Shown piece by piece: positions 1 to 8,426 of a DNA stretch of 53,979 nt (the first letter of the stretch is position 1; the number at the start of each line of letters is the position of its first letter). The DNA comes from JBBQSV01 sp038213615 (GTDB lineage: Bacteria; Patescibacteriota; Saccharimonadia; Saccharimonadales; OMJO01). The DNA is taken from positions 1 to 53,979 of the forward strand of contig JBBQSV010000002.1 in NCBI GenBank assembly GCA_038213615.1, given 5' to 3'. The position numbers and the translations under genes were made by a program. A model generated the notes under the pieces. It was given only the letters and a program-made list of their open reading frames with translations, was not told the origin of the DNA and did not search any database.

Positions 1-43
1 TCGGCCGAAATTGTATATTAACAACCGGCGTCATCTATGAAGC

Positions 44-71
44 AAATAAAAACAGCTCCTCGTGCGGGAGC
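44..71 (-). terminator. Intrinsic terminator of the large ncRNA
   Basis: On the minus strand a GCTCC/GGAGC hairpin (55-71) is followed by a run of five T, one A and three T. Confidence 0.6.
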
Positions 72-675
72 CACTGAACTTTCGTGGATGTTACACAGAC
101 AGGACGATTTTGCTCGGTGGGAGCGAGGGTTGGTCCGACCGCGAGGGCGGAGAAAGGCAGCAGCCGAACCAACCAAACAACGCTCTAACGATGCAACATG
201 TCGCCCCCTCTGGGTTTTCTCTCCCAGAGAGCATGTTTCTCGCCTCCCGGACCGACCCTGCTACCGTGCGGCGGCGGCGGGTGATCACAAGACCTAAACA
301 GTTTTTGTACCCATAACCGGTGCGACGGGGGCTATTGGCTCCGACATCGCCGCACCGGCACAGGTGTTCATTTGCTGCCTTACTCATCTGACATCTTGAT
401 CGTCAAATGAGTATAGCCGGAGGCACGGTCACCACCTTTCCGTGGTTTCTGATGTGTTGCTCTTGCACCATTTTCGAGGATTACCGCGATCATCCATGAT
501 CGCCCTCTACCCGGGTTGGGGTCCCAATATCACTCGTTGAGTGAAGTACGCCGCCAGCTAGTTAAACTAACGCTGTACTTCACTCAACAACTCTCTATCG
601 TCCTGTCTGTGCTGTTAATGTGGAGCATGAACGCTCCGCTAACTGGCCCGGAGTAAACTCGACAGGCTAGCCTCG
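44..675 (-). ncRNA. Large structured non-coding RNA, family not recognised
   Basis: No convincing gene lies here, but the minus strand carries a complete transcription unit: a promoter (681-709), about 630 nt of strongly foldable sequence and an intrinsic terminator (hairpin 55-71, T-run 44-52). A 15-bp perfect pairing joins 94-108 with 597-611 and closes a domain of about 500 nt. Inside are a 14-bp stem 536-549/575-588, hairpins 381-387/407-413, 486-493/496-503, 317-324/351-358 and 208-214/223-229, and a 12-bp helix 126-137/248-259 with one C-A mismatch on this strand. I looked for RNase P, tmRNA, SRP and group I/II intron signatures and found none. It resembles the large ornate bacterial RNAs in size and layout only; function unknown. 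Confidence 0.7.
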
Positions 676-680
676 CTAAT

Positions 681-709
681 AATATAGCCCCCAGGGCAAA
701 CGAAATCAA
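681..709 (-). promoter_or_regulatory. Promoter of the large ncRNA
   Basis: Minus-strand -35 TTGATT (704-709), 17-nt spacer and -10 TATATT (681-686). Predicted start near 675. No coding sequence follows before the terminator at 44-71. Confidence 0.65.
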
Positions 710-774
710 CATTCCCCACAAATGGTCCGATCGGACAATAATGGGGGATTTTGGATAGGCATTGTTGATGTAAC

Positions 775-801
775 AAAAAGCTCAGCCGCTGGGCTGAGCT
801 T
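775..801 (-). terminator. Intrinsic terminator of the 917-1618 gene
   Basis: A 10-bp stem (778-787 with 792-801, four-base loop) is followed on the minus strand by five T. It lies about 115 bases past the stop codon of the minus-strand gene. Between this hairpin and the ncRNA promoter I see only a 12-nt palindrome at 725-736. Confidence 0.65.
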
Positions 802-916
802 GCAAAATACATAGGTGTTACGTCGAGATTACAGGGTGCGAAGATAAATTAAACCAAGCAATAAAAGCATCGCTTGATCAAATTTAATACAGATTATACC
901 CTGTTATTAGAATTAT

Positions 917-1618
917 TCAAGCACTGTGTAGCTTGGTAGGTTTGTCAGAGATCTCCACTTGTACCTGCTGAGTAACCAATCTGTAGCCATAAAGTATAAA
1001 AGATAGGATGTCCAGGCTAGGATCCACGTCATCGCCCAAAGGTGGGCCCTCTGTCAGCCAATCATAGACCGGTAGTGGCTCTTCATCAATAACCTCCCTA
1101 CCATCAATCACATCATATTCGTAAACACGGCCGCCCCTAATAATGTACCTTTGCTCTTCGCCACTAGTCCGATTCAACCTTATTCGAACATCGTTGCTGG
1201 GTTCTAGAAATTCAAAACTAGTATCTGGATCACCGTCTACAGCTAGTTTGGTTACGACCTGAACATAGAAAGCAACGGACTCAATGTCGCCAACCCTGGA
1301 CTCGGGATCGTTACCCCTAGGTATTAGCTCTATGTAATCATGGTCCACAGGAACCTCGGGTGTTGGTGGAGAACTTCTACGATGGAGCAGAGGGAGTTGC
1401 GGACGATGACGGTTAAGGCCGGTGGCTTCTTCTAGGTCTTCTATGCCAATGGCCGACTCTGGGTCACTTTGGCTACCACTTTCTTGTCTGGCATCCTTGT
1501 CCCTAGCCTCGCCAAACCGCAAAGTTAAACCATCTACAAAAGTAGTCAGGCTTTCAAATGCTGCAGATCTGGTTGTGGGCTCCACCTCTGGTAACCCCTC
1601 AGGTTGTAGACATGTCAT
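917..1618 (-). CDS. Hypothetical acidic protein
   Basis: Not recognised. About 233 residues, acidic, no membrane segment or signal peptide seen; the first half is polar and probably disordered, the second half has beta-rich patches and a short repeated glycine/arginine segment. The open frame extends four codons upstream to 1630, but that ATG is inside a good -10 box (TATAAT at 1629-1634 on this strand, -35 TTGAAA at 1652-1657, 17-nt spacer). Transcription should begin near 1622, so I prefer the ATG at 1618, giving a leaderless or nearly leaderless message. It is a single-gene unit ending at the 775-801 terminator. Confidence 0.6.
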   Translation of the reverse strand: MTCLQPEGLPEVEPTTRSAAFESLTTFVDGLTLRFGEARDKDARQESGSQSDPESAIGIEDLEEATGLNRHRPQLPLLHRRSSPPTPEVPVDHDYIELIPRGNDPESRVGDIESVAFYVQVVTKLAVDGDPDTSFEFLEPSNDVRIRLNRTSGEEQRYIIRGGRVYEYDVIDGREVIDEEPLPVYDWLTEGPPLGDDVDPSLDILSFILYGYRLVTQQVQVEISDKPTKLHSA

Positions 1619-1628
1619 AAACAATTGC

Positions 1629-1657
1629 ATTATATAATCTTCAGGCTACTTTTTCAA
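1629..1657 (-). promoter_or_regulatory. Promoter of the 917-1618 gene
   Basis: TTGAAA, 17-nt spacer, TATAAT on the minus strand. The -10 overlaps the first possible ATG, which decides the start codon downstream. Confidence 0.6.
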
Positions 1658-1724
1658 GTTGACATTATTGTGCTTTATGATTAAGCTTCTGTGGTCCCAG
1701 CCAACCAGTGGAAGGATACAACAC

Positions 1725-2087
1725 ATGAGCGTTCGCGCGCATGGCAAGGTCTCGGACATCCCCAGGATGGGAAGAACCGAGTTGCACGGCAAGGACCCCA
1801 AGGCATCGAACACCCTGGTGTACGGATGCTCGCAGGCCCTCACCGAGGAGACCAAGGCAGAAATCGCCAAGGTCGCCAACGGCATCGATGGCATCAAGAG
1901 GCTCGCGTTCGGCCCATCGTCAGCACCAGGCCAGTTCACACTAACCTGTGGCAAGGGCTTTGAGCCGGCGAACGTGCACTCGCGTTTTATCGGAGGTCTC
2001 CGAGCTGCAATGAACCGCATCGACCAGAGCAAGGCGGATCTCACCCGTGCCGCGATGGCCGTGCACTCGAGTAACAACGACCACTAG
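1725..2087 (+). CDS. Hypothetical protein with GC-rich codon use
   Basis: Not recognised. About 120 residues, basic, soluble, ending in a polar tail. The ATG at 1725 is preceded by a GAAGGA Shine-Dalgarno 8 bases upstream; an in-frame ATG at 1659 has no such site. Codon third positions are strongly C/G, unlike the neighbours, which suggests recent transfer or special selection. The opposite strand is also open over most of this stretch, which is expected of such biased composition, so I favour the plus frame. A long hairpin follows at 2098-2150. Confidence 0.5.
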   Translation: MSVRAHGKVSDIPRMGRTELHGKDPKASNTLVYGCSQALTEETKAEIAKVANGIDGIKRLAFGPSSAPGQFTLTCGKGFEPANVHSRFIGGLRAAMNRIDQSKADLTRAAMAVHSSNNDH

Positions 2088-2097
2088 GTGACCGGAC

Positions 2098-2150
2098 CCC
2101 GAGCGGTGGCTCACACGAACTCACGTGATTCGTGATGAGCACCGCTCGGG
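2098..2150 (+). terminator. Long hairpin, probable terminator
   Basis: An 11-bp arm (2098-2108 with 2140-2150) is extended inward by further pairing around an ACGAA/TTCGT core, followed by T-rich sequence. It begins 11 bases past the stop of the 1725-2087 gene. Confidence 0.5.
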
Positions 2151-2251
2151 TGTCGGGTTTGGTTTGACGGAAAGTCGATTTTGCCAGCAGCCGCTGACAC
2201 AACGACAACCCTCACCAAGCCCGACAAACACCCACCCCATTAGAAATTACA

Positions 2252-2281
2252 AAAGACTCCCCATTGAGGAGCCTTTTTTAT
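2252..2281 (+). terminator. Intrinsic terminator
   Basis: A short GACTCC/GGAGCC-type stem (one mismatch) followed by six T. It is the second hairpin in the 2088-2483 gap, which otherwise holds the 84-nt repeat and a small hairpin at about 2408-2430. Confidence 0.5.
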
Positions 2282-2301
2282 TAGCAAATCCCGTGGTGAG
2301 C

Positions 2302-2385
2302 CCCGTAGTAGATCTTTGAGTCACTTTGCCCGTGGCAAAGTAATTACTTACCGAAGGTAAATAATCTCAAAGGCTCACTACTGGG
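2302..2385 (+). repeat. 84-nt foldable dispersed repeat, copy 1
   Basis: First of three 84-nt copies in the window (others 8427-8510 and 19794-19877 reversed). It can fold into an outer stem (GTAGT/ACTAC, then CTTTGAG/CTCAAAG) enclosing two hairpins, one on CTTTGC/GCAAAG and one on TTACC/GGTAA. This copy has an extra outer inverted repeat, CCCGTGGT at 2290-2297 with ACCACGGG at 2389-2396. Confidence 0.75.
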
Positions 2386-2483
2386 TCTACCACGGGGAAA
2401 CAAAAACCAGCCGGATTAACGACTGGCTGTAAAATTTAGATTTTTAGTCCAGGTCGACTCGTAGCTTCTGTATAATAATAAAG

Positions 2484-3425
2484 ATGCTTATGGCTAAATC
2501 TCCAGTCGCCCTACTGGGCGTTCCGCTAGACCTAGGCGCCCAAAACTTGGGCGTAGAACAAGGCCCGGCCGCCTTTCGGGCCCAGCAAATTATCGACAAA
2601 CTAACCAGTGTAGGGCTAGAGGTAGTCGACGGTGGTGATGTAGAGGTCAAACCTCGCAAAGATCTAAAAGTCGGCGACCCCAAGGCCAAATATCTAGCAG
2701 AGATTGTGCGGGTCAGCCAAGAGGTCTGTAGTCGTAGTGCCCAGGCACTGAATAGCCACCAGCGGGTACTGGCACTGGGCGGTGACCACTCTGCTCAGCT
2801 GGGTGCTTTTGCCGGCGCCGCCCAGGTGTTCAATCAGAACATTGGCCTAATTTATCTAGACGCCCACGGCGATATGAACACCCCCCAAACATCCCAGACT
2901 GGTAACATCCACGGCATGCATCTGGCCGCCCTAATGGGCTTTGGCCCAGACGAACTAGTCCACGTAGGGTCGGCTGGTCCACTGCTAAACACAGACCACT
3001 TGCTACACGTTGGCGGCAAAGACATGGACCCCGGGGAACTTGAATTAATCGAACGTGAAAATATTGCTAACTTTTCGATGTTTGATCTAATGACCAGGGG
3101 ATTAGGGCCACTGCTACCCATGATTGATCAGCTCAAATCCAAAGTTACAAATGTGTGGGTCAGCCTGGACCTAGACTGCATAGACATGGTCTACGCCCCG
3201 GGTGCGGCCATGCCTAACCGTGGCGGGCTAACCTACCGCGAAATCAGCACTATTTGCGGTTACATCGGCCAACATCTAAATGTAGTGGGGTTGGATGTGG
3301 TAGAACTAAACCCATCGCAGGACGAAGCCGGCAAAACCGCCGAACTTGGCATAGAGCTAGCCGCCAAATTGCTAGGTAGTGACTATAGTTGGTACACCAA
3401 CTATCTGGCCGATCACGCCCGCTAA
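2484..3425 (+). CDS. Arginase/ureohydrolase family protein
   Basis: Ureohydrolases hydrolyse guanidino compounds such as arginine or agmatine at a binuclear Mn centre. The family metal motifs are visible: GGDHS (about residues 99-103), DAHGDMN (126-132) and SLDLDCID (about 226-233); the usual proline after the last Asp is Met here. A C-terminal VVELNP segment is also typical. About 313 residues matches the family. Length and motifs favour arginase, but substrate cannot be fixed. A TATAAT at 2471-2476 sits 7 bases before the ATG, so the message is probably leaderless. The 3' end overlaps murE by 4 bases, tail to tail. Confidence 0.85.
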   Translation: MLMAKSPVALLGVPLDLGAQNLGVEQGPAAFRAQQIIDKLTSVGLEVVDGGDVEVKPRKDLKVGDPKAKYLAEIVRVSQEVCSRSAQALNSHQRVLALGGDHSAQLGAFAGAAQVFNQNIGLIYLDAHGDMNTPQTSQTGNIHGMHLAALMGFGPDELVHVGSAGPLLNTDHLLHVGGKDMDPGELELIERENIANFSMFDLMTRGLGPLLPMIDQLKSKVTNVWVSLDLDCIDMVYAPGAAMPNRGGLTYREISTICGYIGQHLNVVGLDVVELNPSQDEAGKTAELGIELAAKLLGSDYSWYTNYLADHAR

Positions 3426-4792
3426 CGCTGGCCTAGACGTTTTTTTATAGCCGCCCTAGCCACTGGCACTTCGTCATAATCACGTTTGACCACCCGTTGG
3501 GAGTCATCATCACTCTGTGGCAAATGTCGCAGTTCGGCGGCTTTTGGCCCCGGACCCAAAATAGACTTTTCGTGGCCCTTGCCAAGCAAAATTACCATGT
3601 CGCCAGGCACAGCTAGGTTGATGGCTTCCTGCACGGCTTCTTCGCGGTCATGGATTAAAAACAGATTCTCGGCCCGCTTCTTGCCAGCCCGCTCTGCCCC
3701 GCTGGCTATTTGATCTAGGATTTCCTGGCCATCAATATCACGATCGTCTTCTTCGGTAGCAATAACGATATCGCAATATTTGCCAGCAATCTCGCCCTGG
3801 GCAGCCCGCTTGGCTTCGTCCCTACGCCCGGCACTGCCAAAAGCGCATATTAATTTGCCCTTTACCAGGGGCTTCAGCTCTTTAAATATCTTTTCAAAGC
3901 TTTCCGGAGTGTGGGCGTAGTCTACAATCACCGCAAAGTCTTGGCCCTCGTCTACCCGCGCCATGCGGCCCTCTACCGATTGCAGGCGATCAATGCCCTG
4001 CTCTATCTGTTCACGGCTCAAGCCCAAAGCGATACCTGCCGACACGGCTGCCAAGCTGTTACTAACGTTAAAACTGCCCGGTAAATGACAATTAATTTTG
4101 AATTTCTGGGTACCAGACACGGCCGTGTAGCTGCTGCCCTGCGGCGTCAGTTTGATATTTTGGGCCACCACATCACCCTTGGCCTGGCCGTAACTGATGC
4201 TATTGCGGATGTCACTGGCAAACAATTCTGCGCTGGGATCTTCTGCATTAATAATTCCCGTCCTCAGACCTTTGGCATTTTTATCACACAGTTTGAACAG
4301 CTGGCGCTTAGCATCACGATAATTTTGGAACGTTTTGTGATAATCCAGGTGCTCATGACTGACATTGGTCATCACTGCCAAATGATACGGCACGCCCCAC
4401 ACCCGGTGCTGAGCCAAGGCATGGCTGGTAGTCTCTAGGACTAACCACTCGGCACCAGCGTGTTTGATCTTTTTTAGCTGCTTTATCAGATCACGCGATC
4501 CTAGGCTAGTTAGCCGGGTGGGGTTGGGCTGTTCGCCCTTGCCATCGCCATAATCGACCGAGATGGTGGTCATCATGGCTACTTTGTAGCCACTGGTGCG
4601 TAGCATTTGGGTTATCAGTGTGGCAGTGCTGGTTTTGCCGTCTGTACCAGTTACGCCGATGATTTTTAGCCCCCGGCCCGGAAACCCATAAGCCGTTTGT
4701 TCCACCATAGCCTCTAACTTATGGCCAGTTGGCTCTATACGGCCAAACACACTGCCTGGCACCACCTTTTTGATAATACTTCTCACACCCAT
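3422..4792 (-). CDS. murE: MurE-like Mur ligase (UDP-MurNAc-tripeptide synthetase)
   Basis: An ATP-dependent cytoplasmic ligase of peptidoglycan precursor synthesis that adds the third residue to UDP-MurNAc-dipeptide. Seen: Mur ATP loop GVTGTDGKTS (residues 46-55), LETTSHALAQHR, a TNVSHEHLDYH segment and DYAHTPES in the C-terminal domain. At 456 residues it is short because the N-terminal UMP-binding domain is mostly missing; the protein starts almost directly at the ATPase domain. The DNPR-type motif that selects meso-diaminopimelate is replaced by an acidic stretch (EEDDRDIDG), so the amino acid added is uncertain. Confidence 0.85.
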   Translation of the reverse strand: MGVRSIIKKVVPGSVFGRIEPTGHKLEAMVEQTAYGFPGRGLKIIGVTGTDGKTSTATLITQMLRTSGYKVAMMTTISVDYGDGKGEQPNPTRLTSLGSRDLIKQLKKIKHAGAEWLVLETTSHALAQHRVWGVPYHLAVMTNVSHEHLDYHKTFQNYRDAKRQLFKLCDKNAKGLRTGIINAEDPSAELFASDIRNSISYGQAKGDVVAQNIKLTPQGSSYTAVSGTQKFKINCHLPGSFNVSNSLAAVSAGIALGLSREQIEQGIDRLQSVEGRMARVDEGQDFAVIVDYAHTPESFEKIFKELKPLVKGKLICAFGSAGRRDEAKRAAQGEIAGKYCDIVIATEEDDRDIDGQEILDQIASGAERAGKKRAENLFLIHDREEAVQEAINLAVPGDMVILLGKGHEKSILGPGPKAAELRHLPQSDDDSQRVVKRDYDEVPVARAAIKKRLGQR

Positions 4793-4822
4793 TACCTGAC
4801 ATTATCCCACGTTGTGGAGGTC

Positions 4823-4853
4823 AAAAAAAATCTCGTGGTGTAACCCACGAGAT
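4823..4853 (-). terminator. Intrinsic terminator
   Basis: A 9-bp stem (4830-4838 with 4845-4853) followed on the minus strand by eight T. A second hairpin overlaps the stop codon of the upstream minus gene at about 4862-4882. Confidence 0.7.
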
Positions 4854-4878
4854 CCCCCGATGTAAGACACTCTAGGTC

Positions 4879-5187
4879 TTACATTTCGTTCATTAGTTTC
4901 ATGACTTCGTCCGAGTCATCACTGATTTCTTTGGCCAACTTACTACATTCGTCCTGAGCGATTTCGCCAAGGTTTGGCAACTGCTGTTGCAACCAACTGA
5001 TTCGTTGATCTTCATCGTCGGGCAATTGGTTAAACTCGTCGACTTTGTCACCCAACTCTTCGGCCAGACGCAAACCCAAATGGGTGTTAAAGGCGTCTAG
5101 GAAGTCTTGGTTGACTAGTAGATCTTGCTCACTGACTACGGCTAGACCGCGGTCGATTAGTTGCTTGGCTAGTTTATTGTCTTTCAT
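4879..5187 (-). CDS. Small acidic helical protein
   Basis: Not assigned with certainty. 102 residues, predicted all-helical and strongly acidic in its C-terminal half, without membrane segments. Small acidic proteins of this kind are common in CPR genomes, where similar ones are listed under domains of unknown function. A Shine-Dalgarno AGGA stands 8 bases before the ATG. It follows the 606-residue membrane protein on the same strand with a 37-base gap and ends at a strong terminator, so the two are probably co-transcribed. Confidence 0.7.
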   Translation of the reverse strand: MKDNKLAKQLIDRGLAVVSEQDLLVNQDFLDAFNTHLGLRLAEELGDKVDEFNQLPDDEDQRISWLQQQLPNLGEIAQDECSKLAKEISDDSDEVMKLMNEM

Positions 5188-5224
5188 GATTTTTGTCCTG
5201 TTTATGTTTTTAGCTTACTACGTT

Positions 5225-7045
5225 TTACTTAGCGGCGTTGACGTAATTTTCAAAATCTTGGGCGGCCATGGCGTTCGCCATGTGGCCCCAGACGTAGCCG
5301 GTATCAGCACGACCATCTACGCTAATCCAGGCAGTTCGGCTAGTTAGCGGGTTGCCATGCCATTGTACATTGGCGCCGTTGGCACGCATGTGGTTTACGG
5401 TCTGTATTAATCTAGTTGAGGCGTGTTCTGGGCCGTATAAGCTAGCGGCTCGATCCCATGGGTAAGCCCCATTTACACCGGCAATTCGGTTGGTTTCGGC
5501 ACTCATACCAGCACGGAACTTAGCAATGTCGGCAGCTCGGTGATCAACACCAGCGTGAGGTACTGCACGAGGTGTTGATGGGCGAGTACCACTAGGGTTT
5601 TTGCTACCGCCTACATGCTTGCCGCCACCGTGGCCACCAAAGAATCCATGAGCGATGTAACCCAGTGCTGCACCAGCAGCTACTGTGCCAGCTCCGGCAA
5701 TAACTGCTCGGCGCATCGATTTCTGGTCTTTAGCAATCCGACTATCAAGCGTATCTGTAACTGATGTGTACATACCGTCGGGGTTCATACTTGTAATCAC
5801 ATCATCCACTTTGCCTCGCATAATAGAATCGTCTTCATCACGGCTGTCTTTTAATCGACGAGACGAGCTTCCTACGAAACCACGAGCGAATCTTATTGCT
5901 ACACTCACACCCGCGCCTACACCCACACCCAGACCGATCGCACCACCAGCTAATCCGGTAACGCCGGCAACTACACCACCAGTGACACCAAGCCCAAGGT
6001 TAATAGCAGTCTTTCTAACCTTACCGCCCTTGTTGTACCAAGCCATGAATTTACCAAACTTAGTACCTTCTAGGATTTCTTGCTGCTTATCAGCAAGTTG
6101 TTTGTGTTCATTAGTCATTTTGGCGTCTATAACGATCTTGGTTTCATCATTAGTCAGCCTAATCCCAGCTTCGCGGAGCTTACCGCAGTAAACTTTCATA
6201 TAACCGGCACAGGCTGCCAAGTATTCTTTCTTAGCCTGGTCGTAATTTTCCTGCGAATCCTGACCCTTAAGACTGAACAATCGACGTCGGCGATGAGCCG
6301 CAGCCGCAGCTAACTTATCCCTAGCTACATCTATAGCCTCGCTAGCGGTTACTAACTCTGGATCATTGTTGTCTAATGTTTTTGGAGCTTCCTCTATAGC
6401 AGCATCGTCTTTGGGAACGATTTCTGCTTTGTCATCTTTTTTGTCGCTAGGTTTTTCTAATTCACCACGTTTGTAGGGCACTACTTCCATGCCAGGAGTA
6501 GGCCCGTTATCCCTCTTGTCTTTGTTGTCACTGCTAAAATCGGCGTGCTTGCGTAGACTTTCTTTTCGCATGTATAAATCATCAATGGCCCTGACTTTGT
6601 CTTCATCACTGGTGTCAGAGTCATTCTCCAGACGTTTCACAATCTCGTCTTGAACATCATTGGCAATGGTCTTATCACCCCCATCATCAGCTTTTGCCCA
6701 ATCCTTAATTAGTTCATTCAGGCTCTTTTGGGCTGATGTTTTACCACGAGTCTCGGCCTCGTGTTCAGTACGACGCTGGTCATGACTAAAGTCGTTCTCG
6801 GCTAGATCATGTTTTTCTACTTTTAATGTATGTCGCGTAGAACCTTCTGTATAAACATCTGGGCGACCACCTAGATAATCGGCAACATCCTGTGCGGTGT
6901 TTTTGTTAACTTCACCGGGCTGGCTACCCAACCACTCATTGTGCAGGCGACCCATCTGTGAATTAACCTCTTCGTTATGGCCAGCATATGCTCGACTCAT
7001 TTCTAGAGGATTGATCTGTGGTTCCTGTGGTAGTTGTTCATTCAT
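5225..7045 (-). CDS. Large protein with disordered N-terminus and two glycine-rich membrane segments
   Basis: Function unknown. 606 residues. Residues 1-230 are charged, low-complexity and probably disordered; about 235-345 is helical; about 348-385 is a Gly/Val/Ala-rich membrane segment and about 446-469 a second; a Gly/His/Ser-rich linker follows; the last 100 residues form a compact Trp/Tyr-containing domain. The layout suggests a membrane protein with one large cytoplasmic part and a small C-terminal domain. The start has an AAAGGA Shine-Dalgarno and a very good promoter (7090-7118) whose sequence is nearly the same as that of the 8550-9209 gene. Confidence 0.7.
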   Translation of the reverse strand: MNEQLPQEPQINPLEMSRAYAGHNEEVNSQMGRLHNEWLGSQPGEVNKNTAQDVADYLGGRPDVYTEGSTRHTLKVEKHDLAENDFSHDQRRTEHEAETRGKTSAQKSLNELIKDWAKADDGGDKTIANDVQDEIVKRLENDSDTSDEDKVRAIDDLYMRKESLRKHADFSSDNKDKRDNGPTPGMEVVPYKRGELEKPSDKKDDKAEIVPKDDAAIEEAPKTLDNNDPELVTASEAIDVARDKLAAAAAHRRRRLFSLKGQDSQENYDQAKKEYLAACAGYMKVYCGKLREAGIRLTNDETKIVIDAKMTNEHKQLADKQQEILEGTKFGKFMAWYNKGGKVRKTAINLGLGVTGGVVAGVTGLAGGAIGLGVGVGAGVSVAIRFARGFVGSSSRRLKDSRDEDDSIMRGKVDDVITSMNPDGMYTSVTDTLDSRIAKDQKSMRRAVIAGAGTVAAGAALGYIAHGFFGGHGGGKHVGGSKNPSGTRPSTPRAVPHAGVDHRAADIAKFRAGMSAETNRIAGVNGAYPWDRAASLYGPEHASTRLIQTVNHMRANGANVQWHGNPLTSRTAWISVDGRADTGYVWGHMANAMAAQDFENYVNAAK

Positions 7046-7089
7046 AATTGTTTAGTTCCTTTATTTATTTTATATGTTCTGATAAGCCT

Positions 7090-7118
7090 ATTTTAGCAAA
7101 ACATGAGCACTTTGTCAA
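7090..7118 (-). promoter_or_regulatory. Promoter of the 5225-7045 gene
   Basis: TTGACA, 17-nt spacer, TAAAAT with TGC before the -10. It matches the 9219-9247 promoter at 24 of 29 positions including the spacer. Confidence 0.7.
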
Positions 7119-7184
7119 CTATATTGTCACTTGTTTGTGTTTTTAGCAAACTTATAACCCAGCCATAGTGTTATTCTATAAGTA

Positions 7185-8417
7185 ATGAAGATTTTAGGAA
7201 TAGAAACTAGTTGCGACGAAACTGCTGCCGCGGTGGTGCAAGACGGCCACAAACTACTATCTAATGTCGTTGCCACTAGCATGGATTTACATGCCCAGTA
7301 CGGTGGTGTGGTGCCAGAGATAGCCGCTCGCAGCCACATAGAATCGATCAACCCCGTGATCCAGCAGGCACTAGATCAAGCTAAATGTACCTGGAGAGAT
7401 ATAGACGGAATCGCCGTGACCTACGGTGCCGGCCTGGGAGGCTCCCTGTTAATTGGTGTCATGACGGCCAGAACGCTGGCGATTACTAAGAACAAGCCGC
7501 TATATGCCATCAACCATGTAGAGGCTCATTTGTACGCCAACTTTATCACGGCCGCTGGAACGCTTTTGCTTACCAAAGAGCAAGGCTCTCTGCCACACAA
7601 AGACTCTTCGGCCGATGCGGCGTTGAGAGCTCCGCTACTCAGTCGCAGTAGTATATCTACAGCTTCTTCCGTTGCTCGCGCTCGCCTTGTCTCGCCTCGG
7701 ACTCCAGTGGACGTGAAACACTGGAAATTGAGCAATCAGACTTATTCCCTGCCTGCCAAACAGCCCCAGTTCCCCATGTTAGGCCTGATCGTCAGTGGCG
7801 GGCATAGTCAGCTGGTGCTGTTTAGGGATCACTTTGACTATGATTTGCTGGGTCAAACTCAAGACGACGCCATTGGTGAAGCCTTTGATAAAGTGGCCAA
7901 GATCTTGGGTTTGCCCTACCCCGGCGGCCCTAGCGTTAGCAAAAAGGCACTAGACGGTGATCCGCTGAAGTATAAACTGCCCAAAGCCAAGATGCCGGGC
8001 TACGACTTCAGCTTTAGCGGCATCAAAACGGCCGTTTTGCGCCTAGCCCAGCAAGAAGTCGGGGAAAGTTACGACTTCCCCTCATTTAAGCTGCCAGAAC
8101 GGCTAAATGAGCGTCAGAAGGCCGACATTGCCGCGAGCTTTCAGCGCGTGGCCATAGAAACGGTTGTTGATAAGGCGTTTCGGGCTTACCAAGAGTTCGC
8201 GCCCAAAAGTGTCATCATCGGTGGTGGCGTAGCCAGCAGTGCCGAGTTGCGTCGGCAGCTGTCCGAACGACTCCCCTTGCCCATTAGCTACACCGATCCA
8301 AAACTGTGCACCGATAATGGGGCCATGATTGCTGCACTCGGGTGTTTTAAGGCCAACCACAAACAATCCATGGTTAACCCTTACAGCCTAGAGATTCAGC
8401 CAAACCTGTCCATGTAA
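7185..8417 (+). CDS. tsaD: tRNA N6-threonylcarbamoyladenosine transferase TsaD
   Basis: TsaD transfers threonylcarbamoyl to A37 of ANN-decoding tRNAs with TsaB and TsaE. Family signatures are seen: N-terminal GIETSCDETAAAVV, the metal-binding NHVEAHLYA segment, VSGGHSQL, a GEAFDKVAKILGLPYPGG stretch and a C-terminal GGGVASS nucleotide loop followed by CTDNGAMIA. The protein is 410 residues because about 50-70 extra, basic, Ser/Ala-rich residues lie between ANFI and QFPMLGL (roughly 7551-7760); most of this is not part of the usual fold. The reading frame is intact. Confidence 0.92.
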   Translation: MKILGIETSCDETAAAVVQDGHKLLSNVVATSMDLHAQYGGVVPEIAARSHIESINPVIQQALDQAKCTWRDIDGIAVTYGAGLGGSLLIGVMTARTLAITKNKPLYAINHVEAHLYANFITAAGTLLLTKEQGSLPHKDSSADAALRAPLLSRSSISTASSVARARLVSPRTPVDVKHWKLSNQTYSLPAKQPQFPMLGLIVSGGHSQLVLFRDHFDYDLLGQTQDDAIGEAFDKVAKILGLPYPGGPSVSKKALDGDPLKYKLPKAKMPGYDFSFSGIKTAVLRLAQQEVGESYDFPSFKLPERLNERQKADIAASFQRVAIETVVDKAFRAYQEFAPKSVIIGGGVASSAELRRQLSERLPLPISYTDPKLCTDNGAMIAALGCFKANHKQSMVNPYSLEIQPNLSM

Positions 8418-8426
8418 CACCCCTAC

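Noticed and set aside
91..387. Open frames of 84-98 codons in the first 400 bases
   Set aside because: They overlap each other in several frames, have no ribosome site and coincide with strong RNA helices; the non-coding RNA explains the region better.
44..675. Identity as RNase P RNA, tmRNA, SRP RNA or a group I/II intron
   Set aside because: None of the conserved core sequences of these RNAs could be found on either strand.
1646..2077. 143-codon frame on the minus strand opposite the 1725-2087 gene
   Set aside because: The plus frame has a proper ribosome site and a following hairpin; the minus frame is a by-product of GC-rich third positions.
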